A stretch of DNA of 55,535 nt, taken from positions 1 to 55,535 of the forward strand of contig JBEDUI010000007.1 in NCBI GenBank assembly GCA_040414495.1. The letters run 5' to 3'. Both the position numbers and the translations under genes were made by a program. A model generated the notes under the pieces. That model made no database searches and was not told where the DNA came from. It was given only the letters and a program-made list of their open reading frames with translations. Positions 47,707 to 55,535 of this stretch are shown here, one piece after another. Numbering within the stretch: the stretch's first letter is position 1; every line of letters starts with the position of its first letter. The DNA comes from DATAVB01 sp040414495. GTDB lineage: Bacteria; Actinomycetota; Actinomycetes; Mycobacteriales; QHCD01.

Positions 47707-48468
47707 TTACGGTGCCGATCCGACGCGTATGGCCCGATCGACGCCGGTCACCGTTGGCAGGTCGAACTCGCCCGAGACGGTCTGCGGGCAGTCGTCGAGA
47801 AATGCACGGGTACGGTTCAGGCAGTTGGTGCGTTGTTGTTGGCTCATCGCGAGCATGATTGCTCGCGTCGCCATCCGGGTCACGAGCCCGTCGGTGGTCA
47901 TCCTTTGTGGATAGTCGAATTCGGAACGTTCGGCTGCGCGGAATTCCGGGTGATCGGTGAAATTCCGTCGGCTCTGCCACGCTTCCAGATCGCGGGACTG
48001 CTGCGCGGCCTCGGCGAGGTCAGCGACCCAGGGTACGCGTACGTCGTCGAAATTCCACAGGGCCGCGACGACGCCGCCGGGTCGGAGCACCCGGGATATC
48101 TCACGTAGGGCAACGTCCTGGTCGAACCAGTGGAACGCATCGCCAACCACAACGGCGTCGAAGGCCTGATCAGGCGCCGGAATCTGTTCCGCGCGACCCT
48201 GGCCAGTGCGAACCTGGGGCAGCCGAGCATGTAACTCGGCCAGCATCTGCGGATCAGGCTCAACGGCCAGTACGTCGGCCTGCAACGCGACGAGCGCCTC
48301 GGTCAGCTTGCCCGTACCAGCCGCCAAGTCAAGAACCCGTAACCCTTGCAGATCAGCGGTCCTCTGGCCGGTCAGCGCCCATCGGACCGCATCCAGCGGG
48401 TACGTAGGGCGATGCTGGCTGTATTCGCGGGCCATGGTCCCGAATGACATCGACGAGCTGGTCTCCAT
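47707..48468 (-). CDS. Class I SAM-dependent methyltransferase
   Basis: 253 residues. Motif I is LRVLDLAAGTGKLTEAL, motif II LAVEPDPQMLAELHAR, motif III AFDAVVVGDAFHWFDQDVAL and post-motif REISRVLRPGGVVAALWNFD, typical of the UbiE/Methyltransf_11 group. The ATG at 48468 is preferred; the frame could extend to 48510. It follows the two ABC exporters on the same strand by 57 bp and may be co-transcribed. The acceptor molecule is unknown. Confidence 0.93.
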   Translation of the reverse strand: METSSSMSFGTMAREYSQHRPTYPLDAVRWALTGQRTADLQGLRVLDLAAGTGKLTEALVALQADVLAVEPDPQMLAELHARLPQVRTGQGRAEQIPAPDQAFDAVVVGDAFHWFDQDVALREISRVLRPGGVVAALWNFDDVRVPWVADLAEAAQQSRDLEAWQSRRNFTDHPEFRAAERSEFDYPQRMTTDGLVTRMATRAIMLAMSQQQRTNCLNRTRAFLDDCPQTVSGEFDLPTVTGVDRAIRVGSAP

Positions 48469-48525
48469 TTCATCGACATTACCGTGCCTCGGCGGTTTTG
48501 GAATAGGCAATTTAGTGGCAGCCGT

Positions 48526-50313
48526 CTACACGTAGCCGGCGGCTTGCAGGTGATAGAGCTGTGCGTAATGACCGTCTGCCGCCAGGAGTTCGCGGTGATT
48601 GCCCTGTTCGATGAGTCGGCCACCGTCGAGGACGAGGATCGTGTCAGCGCTTTGTACGGTCGAAAATCGATGAGTTACCAGAATCGTGATGGCGCCACGC
48701 GGGGTCGCGGTGCGCGCGGCCGCGGCGAATCGCTCGAATAGGGCCTGTTCGGCGGCGGCATCCAGTGCGGAGGTCGGTTCGTCGAGCAAAAGCAGAAGCG
48801 GGGTACGGCGCATTAAACCGCGCGCGAGAGCCAGCTTTTGCCACTGTCCGCCGGAGAGGTCCACGCCGGTTGGCCAGCGGTTCCCGAGTTGCGTGTCGAG
48901 CCCAGCCGGTAGCGAGCTCACCGTGCCATCGGCCCCGGCCGCGGCGATCGCGCTGGATACGGCGGAGTCATTGTCAGCCACGTCGAGATCGCCGATGCCC
49001 ACGGTTTCGCGGACCCGCAATTCGAAATCGCTGTGATCCTGGAATGCGGCGGTGCATTCGCGGCGCCACGCGTCGATGGCGATGTCGGCAAGGGCGACGC
49101 CGTCGATCCGGATGGTCCCGGTGCGGGGCAGATAGAGACCGGTGAGCAATTTGACCAGGGTGGATTTTCCCGCGCCGTTTTCGCCGACCACAGCCACGAT
49201 CGTTCCGGCGGCCAGATGCGTAGAAATATCAGCCAAAGCCGGGGTGTCAGCGCCGCCATAGCTGAACGTGACGTGGTCCAGCGTAATGCCATCTCGTAAC
49301 CGCGTCGGCGGCGACATCGTCCCGGTGTAACGGTTCCGGTCGGTGGTGGCCAACTCCTCCAGGAAATACATTCGGCGAATAACCCGGGCGGTGTCGAGCA
49401 GACCGCCGGCCCCGCCGACACCCCACACTGTGGACACCATGGCCTGTTGGATCTGCCGTGCTGCGACGACGGCAACCACGACACCGATGGCTGCACCGCC
49501 ATGGCCCGCCGCCCAGATAAGCCAGCCGATGACGCAGCCGAGAATAATGGCGAACGCGGCGTCTTCGACGAAAGCGATGCCCGCAGCCTGTTGCTGCGCC
49601 TGGACGATCGGCCGACGCCACTGCCGAACGACGTCCCGCAGCCGTTGCCTTAGGTGATCTCGGGCGCCAAATACGCGAAGCTCCATGCCGACGTCGGGCC
49701 GGGTCAGCGCCGTACTCAGATGACGGGCCTGCCTTCCCGGCAGCGCCGATTGCAATTCCGCGGTCTGGGTACGCCGATAGCGCAGCCGGGAACCGACAAT
49801 GCTCGGTGCCGCGGTCAATGCCAGCAGCAGTAATCTCGGATCAACGAACCCGGCCATGATGAGCGTGACGACCGCCGTGGTCACGGTGTCCACGTTGTAG
49901 AGCAGGCTGGACAATCCGCCGCCAAGAAGACCGCGATTTTGCCGCAGCAACTGCACCTCGTCGGCAATATCGGGGCGTTCGAAGTGCTGAATGCCGGGCA
50001 TCGATCCGGTTATCCAGGCGATCCGGCGGTCCAGGACGAAACCGATTCGTTCGGCGAGCGTCACCCGGGCCGCGCCGGCGGCGGCACCAACCGACCAGTC
50101 AAGGCCAATCGTCACAATCAACGCGGCGACTGTCCACAGTGCCTGATCGCCGTTCCGGTGCACAGCGGCATCGACCAATAGACCCAGCCATAAGGCGGTC
50201 AGGGCGGTCAGCGCACTGGCCACTGTGCCGAGAACGGCGAGCGTGGCTGACCCGGGAGCGTGCCGGAAACTGGTCCCGATCAGCAGCCTGATCGCCCGGC
50301 CAATATCACGCAT
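48526..50313 (-). CDS. ABC exporter half-transporter B
   Basis: 595 residues: six membrane segments (about 20-320), then an ATPase with Walker A VGENGAGKST, signature LSGGQWQKLALARG, Walker B LLLLDEPTSALD and the H-loop THRFST. The start overlaps the stop of the upstream exporter by 8 bp, so the two are translated together and probably form a heterodimer. Both nucleotide sites look intact. The exported compound is unknown; no biosynthetic cluster is attached. Confidence 0.93.
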   Translation of the reverse strand: MRDIGRAIRLLIGTSFRHAPGSATLAVLGTVASALTALTALWLGLLVDAAVHRNGDQALWTVAALIVTIGLDWSVGAAAGAARVTLAERIGFVLDRRIAWITGSMPGIQHFERPDIADEVQLLRQNRGLLGGGLSSLLYNVDTVTTAVVTLIMAGFVDPRLLLLALTAAPSIVGSRLRYRRTQTAELQSALPGRQARHLSTALTRPDVGMELRVFGARDHLRQRLRDVVRQWRRPIVQAQQQAAGIAFVEDAAFAIILGCVIGWLIWAAGHGGAAIGVVVAVVAARQIQQAMVSTVWGVGGAGGLLDTARVIRRMYFLEELATTDRNRYTGTMSPPTRLRDGITLDHVTFSYGGADTPALADISTHLAAGTIVAVVGENGAGKSTLVKLLTGLYLPRTGTIRIDGVALADIAIDAWRRECTAAFQDHSDFELRVRETVGIGDLDVADNDSAVSSAIAAAGADGTVSSLPAGLDTQLGNRWPTGVDLSGGQWQKLALARGLMRRTPLLLLLDEPTSALDAAAEQALFERFAAAARTATPRGAITILVTHRFSTVQSADTILVLDGGRLIEQGNHRELLAADGHYAQLYHLQAAGYV

Positions 50314-52048
50314 GGGTCTGAAACCGGCTGGCTTGTAAGGAAAACAGTGTGGCGTATTGCCCGCCGCTACGTATCAACTCCTCGTGCGTGCCGTCCTCAA
50401 CGATCCGACCGGCGTCCAGCACGACGATCCGATCGGCATGGCGCACGCTGGACAGGCGATGCGAGACCAACACGGTGGTCACACCCCGGGTCACCTCGAG
50501 AAATCGGTCGAACAATTCGACCTCGGCACGGATATCGAGGCTGGCGGTCGGTTCGTCCAGGATCAGCAGGCCGGCGCCCTGGTCGACCGCTGCCAGCGCC
50601 CGGGCCAACGCGACCCGCTGCCACTGGCCACCAGAAAGGTCACGCCCACCTGGGTAGGCGCTGGCGAGCGTTGTGTCGAGGGATACACCGAGGTCGGCCG
50701 CGCCGGCCAGGGACAGTGCATGATCCACAATGGACTCGTCCACATCGGGCCGGCACAACGTGATGTTCTCGCGTAGGGGCAGTTCGTAGCGGGCGAAGGA
50801 CTGGAAAATCGCGGAGACCCGGCCGGCGCTGGGATCGGCGGCTCGTCCGTCGACGAGTACGGCGCCAGCATCGGGTCGATACAGGCCGGCAAGCAACTTG
50901 ACCATAGTGGACTTGCCGGCTCCGTTGGCGCCGACGATACCGATCGACTGTCCACACGGGATCGACAGGGACAGGCCGTCGAGCACGTAATGATCCGCAC
51001 CCGGATAACGGAACCGAACGTTGTCCAGCCGTACTTCGGCCGGTCCGATGGCCACCGCGGAAGTAGTTGGCTCACTGTTGGCCAGCTCCCTGCGCAGATC
51101 GTGCAGATTGCGCAGTTCGGCCGCGGCGCGAGCTACTCCGCGTCCGTCATAGCTGGCCCGCGCCAGCGCATCCATGCCCACAATCGCCTGCACGAACACC
51201 GTCAAGGCGGCGGCCGAGACGGTGCCGAGCACTGCCCGATGCGCCAACACCGCCAACACGAGGACATGGGCGGCGATCAGGGCCAGCACACCCAGCGAAA
51301 CCGGACGTCCGGCCGCCCGCCGCGTTCGCCACACCGTCCACATTGCCCGCAACCACGTCTCGCCGAAGCGGGCATCCAGCCAGGGGGCCAGCGCGAAGAT
51401 ACGAACCTCTTTGGCCGCGGCCGGTTCGGCCAGCAATTCACGGTAATACTCGGCCCGGCGTCGCCGGTGTACCGTCGCCTCGACAACTCCAGCAATGTCG
51501 GCATGGTCCCAACGCGAATACAGCCAGATGAGGACACCGTAAGCGGCGAAAAGCATCGGCGCTGCCCACCAGGTGAAACCGAAAAGCAGCAATCCGCTGG
51601 TGATGCCGGACAGATAGAGCGTCAGGACGCGTCGCAGGGCGGGCAGCGACCAGTAATAGATATTCTCGCGCGCGGCCTCGGCCGCCGCGCCGATTCGTCC
51701 GACGATCTCGGGATTCTCCAGGTGCCCGATCGTCTGAGGGGCGAGAACCGCCCGCGAGAGCGTATCTTCGGCGTACTCGATATAGAGCCCGGACAAGCGC
51801 GCCTCGGCCGCGGAACCGCCGTATTTCGCCGCTGCGTTGGCCACCGCCGCGGCGACGAAACCGGCGACCGCCCATAGTCCGGATCCGGTCGATCCGGTCG
51901 ACAGCGAATGCACGATGGCTCCAGTGGCCAACATCATCGCCACCGGCAGCAGGGCGCCGAGCACAATGCAGGCGAGAAAAGTCAGCGTTCGGCGCCGGTC
52001 AGCCGACCACAACGCCGCCAGGACCGTCGCAGCGTTGCTACGCCGCAT
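50306..52048 (-). CDS. ABC exporter half-transporter A
   Basis: 580 residues from the ATG at 52048 (GGAGG six bases upstream; a GTG at 52063 would add five). The membrane part is followed by Walker A VGANGAGKST, signature LSGGQWQRVALARA and Walker B LLILDEPTASLD. Its layout and signature are nearly the same as in the downstream half-transporter, indicating gene duplication. It is the first gene of a unit with the second exporter and the methyltransferase, divergent from the NUDIX pseudogene. Confidence 0.93.
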   Translation of the reverse strand: MRRSNAATVLAALWSADRRRTLTFLACIVLGALLPVAMMLATGAIVHSLSTGSTGSGLWAVAGFVAAAVANAAAKYGGSAAEARLSGLYIEYAEDTLSRAVLAPQTIGHLENPEIVGRIGAAAEAARENIYYWSLPALRRVLTLYLSGITSGLLLFGFTWWAAPMLFAAYGVLIWLYSRWDHADIAGVVEATVHRRRRAEYYRELLAEPAAAKEVRIFALAPWLDARFGETWLRAMWTVWRTRRAAGRPVSLGVLALIAAHVLVLAVLAHRAVLGTVSAAALTVFVQAIVGMDALARASYDGRGVARAAAELRNLHDLRRELANSEPTTSAVAIGPAEVRLDNVRFRYPGADHYVLDGLSLSIPCGQSIGIVGANGAGKSTMVKLLAGLYRPDAGAVLVDGRAADPSAGRVSAIFQSFARYELPLRENITLCRPDVDESIVDHALSLAGAADLGVSLDTTLASAYPGGRDLSGGQWQRVALARALAAVDQGAGLLILDEPTASLDIRAEVELFDRFLEVTRGVTTVLVSHRLSSVRHADRIVVLDAGRIVEDGTHEELIRSGGQYATLFSLQASRFQTHA

Positions 52049-52145
52049 ACCAACCTCCGGCACTCGCCCGAATTGCCACCGTAGCCAAGCCTGGGCTGAG
52101 AGGACACCGAATTACCGCCGTAGGAGCGCATGGCAGAATCCCGTT

Positions 52146-52677
52146 GTGGAAGAACGGCATCCTGGCTTGGTCGCTGTGTTGGCGTCGCGGACGCCCGCCG
52201 CGATGCAGATTACGGAGTGGAAACCGTTGCGGATGCGGGTGTCCGCGTACCTGGGCGAGCACAGAATTCCCGACGAGTTGGTCACGTCGGTACGTTGCTT
52301 GGTCGAGGTTGGCGGGCAGATCGTCGTTACCCAGTCGCCGGATGATGTGAACGTGTGGCCGGGTGGGCGCCGCGAGCCCGGCGAGACGATGCGGCAGACG
52401 GCCATTCGCGAGACCTACGAGGAGACCGGTTGGCAGCTGCGGCCGGAAACGCTGCAGCCGCTGGGTTTTCTGCAGTTCGAACATCTCGTAGCGGTGCCGG
52501 TTGACTACGCCTATCCGCATCCGGATTTCGTCCAGCTCGTCTTCCGCGGCAACGCGAGCTCGCGACGACTGGCGCGACACCGAGGGTTACGTGCAGCGTA
52601 GTTGGCTGGAATCACCGCGGAACGTACCGAAATATCCGCTGGAAGCGGTATCGCTGCCATTTCTCGACGCGTTCTGA
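52146..52677 (+). pseudogene. NUDIX hydrolase with a 3' frameshift
   Basis: GTG at 52146 opens a NUDIX protein with a full Nudix box (GRREPGETMRQTAIRETYEE, GX5EX7REUXEEXGU). The frame ends early at 52601, after VFRGNASSR. A one-base shift near 52558-52572 restores the normal family end: DDWRDTEGYVQRSWLE and LPFLDAF, stopping at 52677. The catalytic part is intact, so a shortened protein could still fold, or the shift may be a sequencing error. The usual substrates are nucleoside diphosphate derivatives; none is indicated here. Confidence 0.75.
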
Positions 52678-52725
52678 TTCAGCCTGTTGCCCTAGACTGT
52701 GCTGCTCATGGAGACAGGGGACGTC

Positions 52726-53868
52726 ATGTCGGACAGAATTCCACGGGTGTTGATGGACGTTACGGCCGTGCCGGCCGATCGGGCCGGTGTGGGGCGTTAC
52801 GTCGATTCGCTGGTGCCTGAGCTTGCCCGGGCCGAGGTCGACTTGAGCCTGGTGTGTCAGGATTCAGATGTCGAACATTACGCGGCCTTGGCGCCCGGAG
52901 CGGTAATCGTCGCGGGTGCACCCGCGATCGCGCAGCGTCCCGTCCGACTGGCCTGGGAACAGACGGTCTTGCCGCACATTGTCAAACGGGTCGGCGCGGA
53001 TGTGCTGCATTGCCCGCACTACACAATGCCGCTGCGCGTCCGATGCCCGGTCGTTGTGACCGTTCACGACGCGACGTTCTTTTCCCAACCGGAGACGCAC
53101 ACCAGAATCAAGGGGCCATTCTTCCGGTCGGCTACCCGAATAGCGTTGCGCCGGGCCGTGCGCTGTGTGGTTCCGTCGTTGGCTACCCGGGACGAGTTGG
53201 TTCGGTTGGTCGATGCCGACCCGACTCGAATGAGCGTGGCATATCACGGGGTGGACCAATCGGCATTCCGTCCGCCGACCGCAGCGGAAAAGCAGCGGGT
53301 GCGCGAACATCTCGGCCTGGGTGATCGCCCGTATCTGGCGTTTCTCAGTACGTTGCAGCCGCGCAAAAATGCCGCGAATCTCGTTCGGGGTTGGGTGGCC
53401 GCGGTCGCTGATCGGGAGAATCCGCCGGCGCTCGTGCTGGCCGGCGGCAAGGGCTGGGACGACACGATCGACGACGTGATTGCAGCGGTGCCGTCGCATT
53501 TGCAGGTGCTGCGTCCTGGATATCTACCGGCCGAGCAGCTGGCCGGATTCCTCGGTGGCGCGACCGTTGTCGTATATCCCACTTACGGCGAGGGTTTCGG
53601 ATTGCCGGTGCTGGAGGGAATGGCCTGCGGCGCTCCGGTTCTCACTACACGGCGGCTTTCCATGCCCGAGGTCGGCGGCGATGCGGTCGCCTATTGCGAG
53701 CCGGACGCGGAATCGATCGCAGCGGAGCTACGCCGGCTTCTCGACGACGAGCCGCTGCGGCGCCGGCTGGCGGCCGCCGGTCCACCTCGGGCGGCGGATT
53801 TCACGTGGGCCACGAGCGCGGACACCCATGTGTCGGTCTACCGCGATAGCGTTGCCGGTGGCATCTGA
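52726..53868 (+). CDS. GT4-type glycosyltransferase
   Basis: 380 residues with the GT-B fold. The N-terminal domain starts LMDVTAVPADRAGVGRYVDS and the acceptor side has VVTVHDATFFSQPETH. The donor-binding domain carries YLAFLSTLQPRKNAANLVRG and the E-x7-E-type motif VYPTYGEGFGLPVLEGMACG. It uses an activated sugar to build a glycoconjugate. The ATG at 52726 has AGGGG at good spacing; another ATG at 52708 is in frame. Its end overlaps the kinase start by 11 bp. Confidence 0.92.
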   Translation: MSDRIPRVLMDVTAVPADRAGVGRYVDSLVPELARAEVDLSLVCQDSDVEHYAALAPGAVIVAGAPAIAQRPVRLAWEQTVLPHIVKRVGADVLHCPHYTMPLRVRCPVVVTVHDATFFSQPETHTRIKGPFFRSATRIALRRAVRCVVPSLATRDELVRLVDADPTRMSVAYHGVDQSAFRPPTAAEKQRVREHLGLGDRPYLAFLSTLQPRKNAANLVRGWVAAVADRENPPALVLAGGKGWDDTIDDVIAAVPSHLQVLRPGYLPAEQLAGFLGGATVVVYPTYGEGFGLPVLEGMACGAPVLTTRRLSMPEVGGDAVAYCEPDAESIAAELRRLLDDEPLRRRLAAAGPPRAADFTWATSADTHVSVYRDSVAGGI

Positions 53869-54409
53869 TCAACTCGGACGGCTGATCGTCGTCAGCGGAC
53901 CCACGGCAGCAGGCAAAACCACCGTGGGTTATCGGTTGGCGTCCCGGTTGTCCCGGGCTGTGCACATCGACGGCGATGCCATTCAACGGTTCGTCGTCGC
54001 CGGTGCCGTCACTATGAATGTGCCACCGCCTCCTGGCGCGCTCGAGCAATTAGAACTGCGACACACGGCCGCTTTAGCGGTGTCCACTCTGTACAGACGA
54101 GCCGGATTCGACGTGGTCATCAGTGACAACATTTTCGAAGACCACGTGATTACCCTGCTGCGGGCGGCGCTCGCTGACGGGCGGGTCTACTTTGTCATGC
54201 TGGACCCGACCATCGAGGCGATAGAGCGTCGATACAATGCCCGACCGGGCGGTGGTTACGACGAGTCGCTGACGCCCGAGGTTCTCAAACAGGCGATGGC
54301 CCGGACGCGGCGCATCGGGCTGTGGCTCGACAGTAGCGATCAGAGCGCCGAGGAAACCGTGACGGAAATCCTGCATTCGTTGGAACGGGCTGCCGTGACC
54401 GACGTATGA
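53858..54409 (+). CDS. P-loop kinase-like protein
   Basis: 183 residues. Walker A is VSGPTAAGKTTVGYRLASRL, followed by VHIDGDAIQRFVVAGA, a Walker-B-like VVISDNIFEDHVI and a lid-like basic segment (EAIERRYNARPGGG). It resembles small-molecule kinases of the chloramphenicol-phosphotransferase/zeta-toxin/AAA_33 group. The GTG at 53858 overlaps the glycosyltransferase by 11 bp, so the two are co-translated. The start could also be TTG at 53852. The substrate is unknown. Confidence 0.82.
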   Translation: MASDQLGRLIVVSGPTAAGKTTVGYRLASRLSRAVHIDGDAIQRFVVAGAVTMNVPPPPGALEQLELRHTAALAVSTLYRRAGFDVVISDNIFEDHVITLLRAALADGRVYFVMLDPTIEAIERRYNARPGGGYDESLTPEVLKQAMARTRRIGLWLDSSDQSAEETVTEILHSLERAAVTDV

Positions 54410-54506
54410 CGTCCAGCTGGGTGTGCGGTCTCGCCGGACCCCGCCCTGTCAGAGTGGTCAGGAATCAAGAAGCGTGCGCCGGTGAGCCGCGGTTAGCGTG
54501 AGCGCC

Positions 54507-55148
54507 ATGGATACCACCGCTATTCAACAGACGTTCATCGACTCCATCACGCTCGAAGTGCCCGACCCAGCGGCCGCAAAAGCCTTCTATAGCGGCACTT
54601 TCGGTGTGGACGTAGGCATCCGGGCATCGGAGGCGCCGACGACTGGCTTTCGCGGGTTCACGTTGTCCCTAGTGGTCTCGCAGCCGAGCACGGTTGACAC
54701 CCTGATCGGTGCTGCGCTCGAGGGTGGTGCGACCGCGCTGAAGCCGGTCGCGAGGTCGTTCTGGGGCTACGGCGGCGTCGTTCAGGCCCCGGACGGTGCG
54801 ATCTGGAAGGTCGCGACCTCGTCCAAAAAGGACACTGGGCCGGCTACCAGGCAGGTCGATGAGATTGTGCTGCTGCTGGGCGTTGACGACGTCAAGGCGA
54901 GCAAACAGTACTACGTGGACCGTGCTCTGACGGTAGCGAAAAGCTTCGGTCGTAAATACGTGGAATTCGCCAGTCCGGCCAAACACGTCAAGTTGGCCCT
55001 GTACGGGCGCCGCGCGCTGGCCAAGGACGCGGGCGTCGCACCGGATGGGACCGGATCGCATCGGATCGTCATCGGCAGTAACGCCGGACCGTTCACCGAC
55101 CCGGACGGCTTCAGCTGGGAGCCCACGGCGCCACTCAGAACTCCATAA
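54507..55148 (+). CDS. Two-domain VOC/glyoxalase-like protein
   Basis: 213 residues, two VOC units: residues 8-108 (FIDSITLEVPDPAAAKAFYS, GYGGVVQAPDGAIWKVATSS) and 115-210 (VDEIVLLLGVDDVKASKQYY, FTDPDGFSWEPT). Each repeat carries the PDG/DPDG end of the fold. A GTG at 54498 would add three residues. It has no clear operon partner. Its role is unassigned; the family includes lyases, extradiol enzymes and resistance proteins. Confidence 0.88.
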   Translation: MDTTAIQQTFIDSITLEVPDPAAAKAFYSGTFGVDVGIRASEAPTTGFRGFTLSLVVSQPSTVDTLIGAALEGGATALKPVARSFWGYGGVVQAPDGAIWKVATSSKKDTGPATRQVDEIVLLLGVDDVKASKQYYVDRALTVAKSFGRKYVEFASPAKHVKLALYGRRALAKDAGVAPDGTGSHRIVIGSNAGPFTDPDGFSWEPTAPLRTP

Positions 55149-55331
55149 GATCTGGGGATGCGGCGAACCGTTTGCGGCACAACGAATTCGGCCTGGCTCA
55201 ACGGGAATCGATACGTGCCAGTGCGCCGGCCCAAATCAAGCCACAGCCTAGGCGCGGTTCCAGCTACCGCCGGACTGAGATCGCAGCGGGCAAGAGGACA
55301 TGTACGAACGCGAATCGCCGCGCCCCTTTTT
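55149..55331. other. Non-coding end region, left part
   Basis: No gene with family similarity is seen. No tRNA, terminator with a U-tract or strong promoter is visible before the repeat block that follows. Confidence 0.5.
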
Positions 55332-55535
55332 GGCACCTCGAGCACAGCCCGCGCCAGCGCTCGGTCCACCTAGTCTCCGGGCAAGCCAAATCCGGCACCG
55401 TGAGCGCAGCCCAGCGCAAGCACTCGGTCCTCCTCGTCAGCGGACACGCCAAATTCGGCGCCGTGAGTGCGCAGCCCCGCGCTCTCCCCTCGGTGCGGGT
55501 TATCCGCTGGGGAGTCCGGGTTGGTGGTGCATGGT
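55332..55535. repeat. Imperfect 62-63 bp tandem repeats at the window edge
   Basis: Copies start at 55332 (GGCACCTCGAGCACAGCCC), 55394 (GGCACCGTGAGCGCAGCCC) and 55457 (GGCGCCGTGAGTGCGCAGCC). The units share CTCGGTCC in the middle and end with GCCAAATCC or GCCAAATTC. The third copy fades, and the array may extend past the edge. No protein with family similarity is encoded, but the reverse frame gives a Cys- and Arg-rich repetitive peptide. The function is unknown. Confidence 0.62.

Noticed and set aside
52038..52145. RiPP (lanthipeptide-like) cluster around the paired ABC exporters
   Set aside because: No precursor peptide, dehydratase, cyclase or radical SAM enzyme is found near 48.5-52.1 kb; only a methyltransferase and a NUDIX relic adjoin.
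55332..55535. CRISPR array
   Set aside because: The units are contiguous and degenerate, with no repeat-spacer alternation and no cas genes.

Overview
The window is about 55.5 kb of high-GC DNA packed with short, often overlapping genes and many ATG/GTG starts. The gene content points to a free-living, soil-type actinomycete: a mycothiol-linked maleylpyruvate-isomerase-type protein, a BlaI/M56 pair with TACTACA-type boxes, a SoxR box, CUT1 sugar transporter genes without their own ATPase, and many TetR/MerR/MarR regulator-exporter pairs. The genus cannot be fixed from the sequence. I see no rRNA, tRNA, CRISPR array, insertion sequence or phage gene, so this looks like a chromosomal accessory region.

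Left part (1-17.2 kb): small stress and detoxification units, each with its own regulator. They are an SDR/TetR pair with two palindromic operators; a decayed aminoglycoside phosphotransferase; a fused BluB-CobT enzyme of cobalamin lower-ligand synthesis; a BlaI/M56 operon whose operator recurs before a PRC-barrel-like gene; an aldo/keto reductase; SoxR with a canonical SoxR box before an MFS exporter; a secreted serine hydrolase; a TrmO-like protein; an ArsR metal sensor next to a Mn2+ (yybP-ykoY) riboswitch that leads a GDT1/UPF0016 cation exporter; and a MarR-isochorismatase-MFS operon with its operator.

Middle part (17.2-41.7 kb): carbohydrate metabolism and some unusual proteins. A GH95 fucosidase and a GH51 arabinofuranosidase form an operon that lacks signal peptides. 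Next comes a MerR/sigma pair in which the ECF-like sigma factor carries two C-terminal S1-like domains. After a block of VOC, DUF1330, DUF1232, ChrB-like and aminoglycoside-kinase genes, a nine-gene operon (30.6-39.8 kb) encodes a Tat lipoprotein solute-binding protein, two permeases, a very divergent GroEL-like protein, a GNAT protein, an alpha/beta hydrolase, a Gfo/Idh/MocA dehydrogenase and NagA. A LacI regulator and NagB follow. The same CAAGCGATTG-type LacI box lies before the transporter operon and between lacI and nagB, which ties them into one amino-sugar regulon.

Right part (41.7-55.5 kb): a PadR unit, an ABC exporter preceded by a 17-codon leader ORF with mutually exclusive RNA pairings (a likely attenuator), an isochorismatase-like hydrolase, an SDR with two dyads upstream, a methyltransferase downstream of two overlapping ABC half-transporters, a frameshifted NUDIX gene, a glycosyltransferase overlapping a P-loop kinase, a two-domain VOC protein, and imperfect 62-63 bp tandem repeats at the window edge.

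The most novel items are the GroEL-like protein inside a sugar operon, the sigma-S1-S1 fusion and the leader-ORF attenuator.
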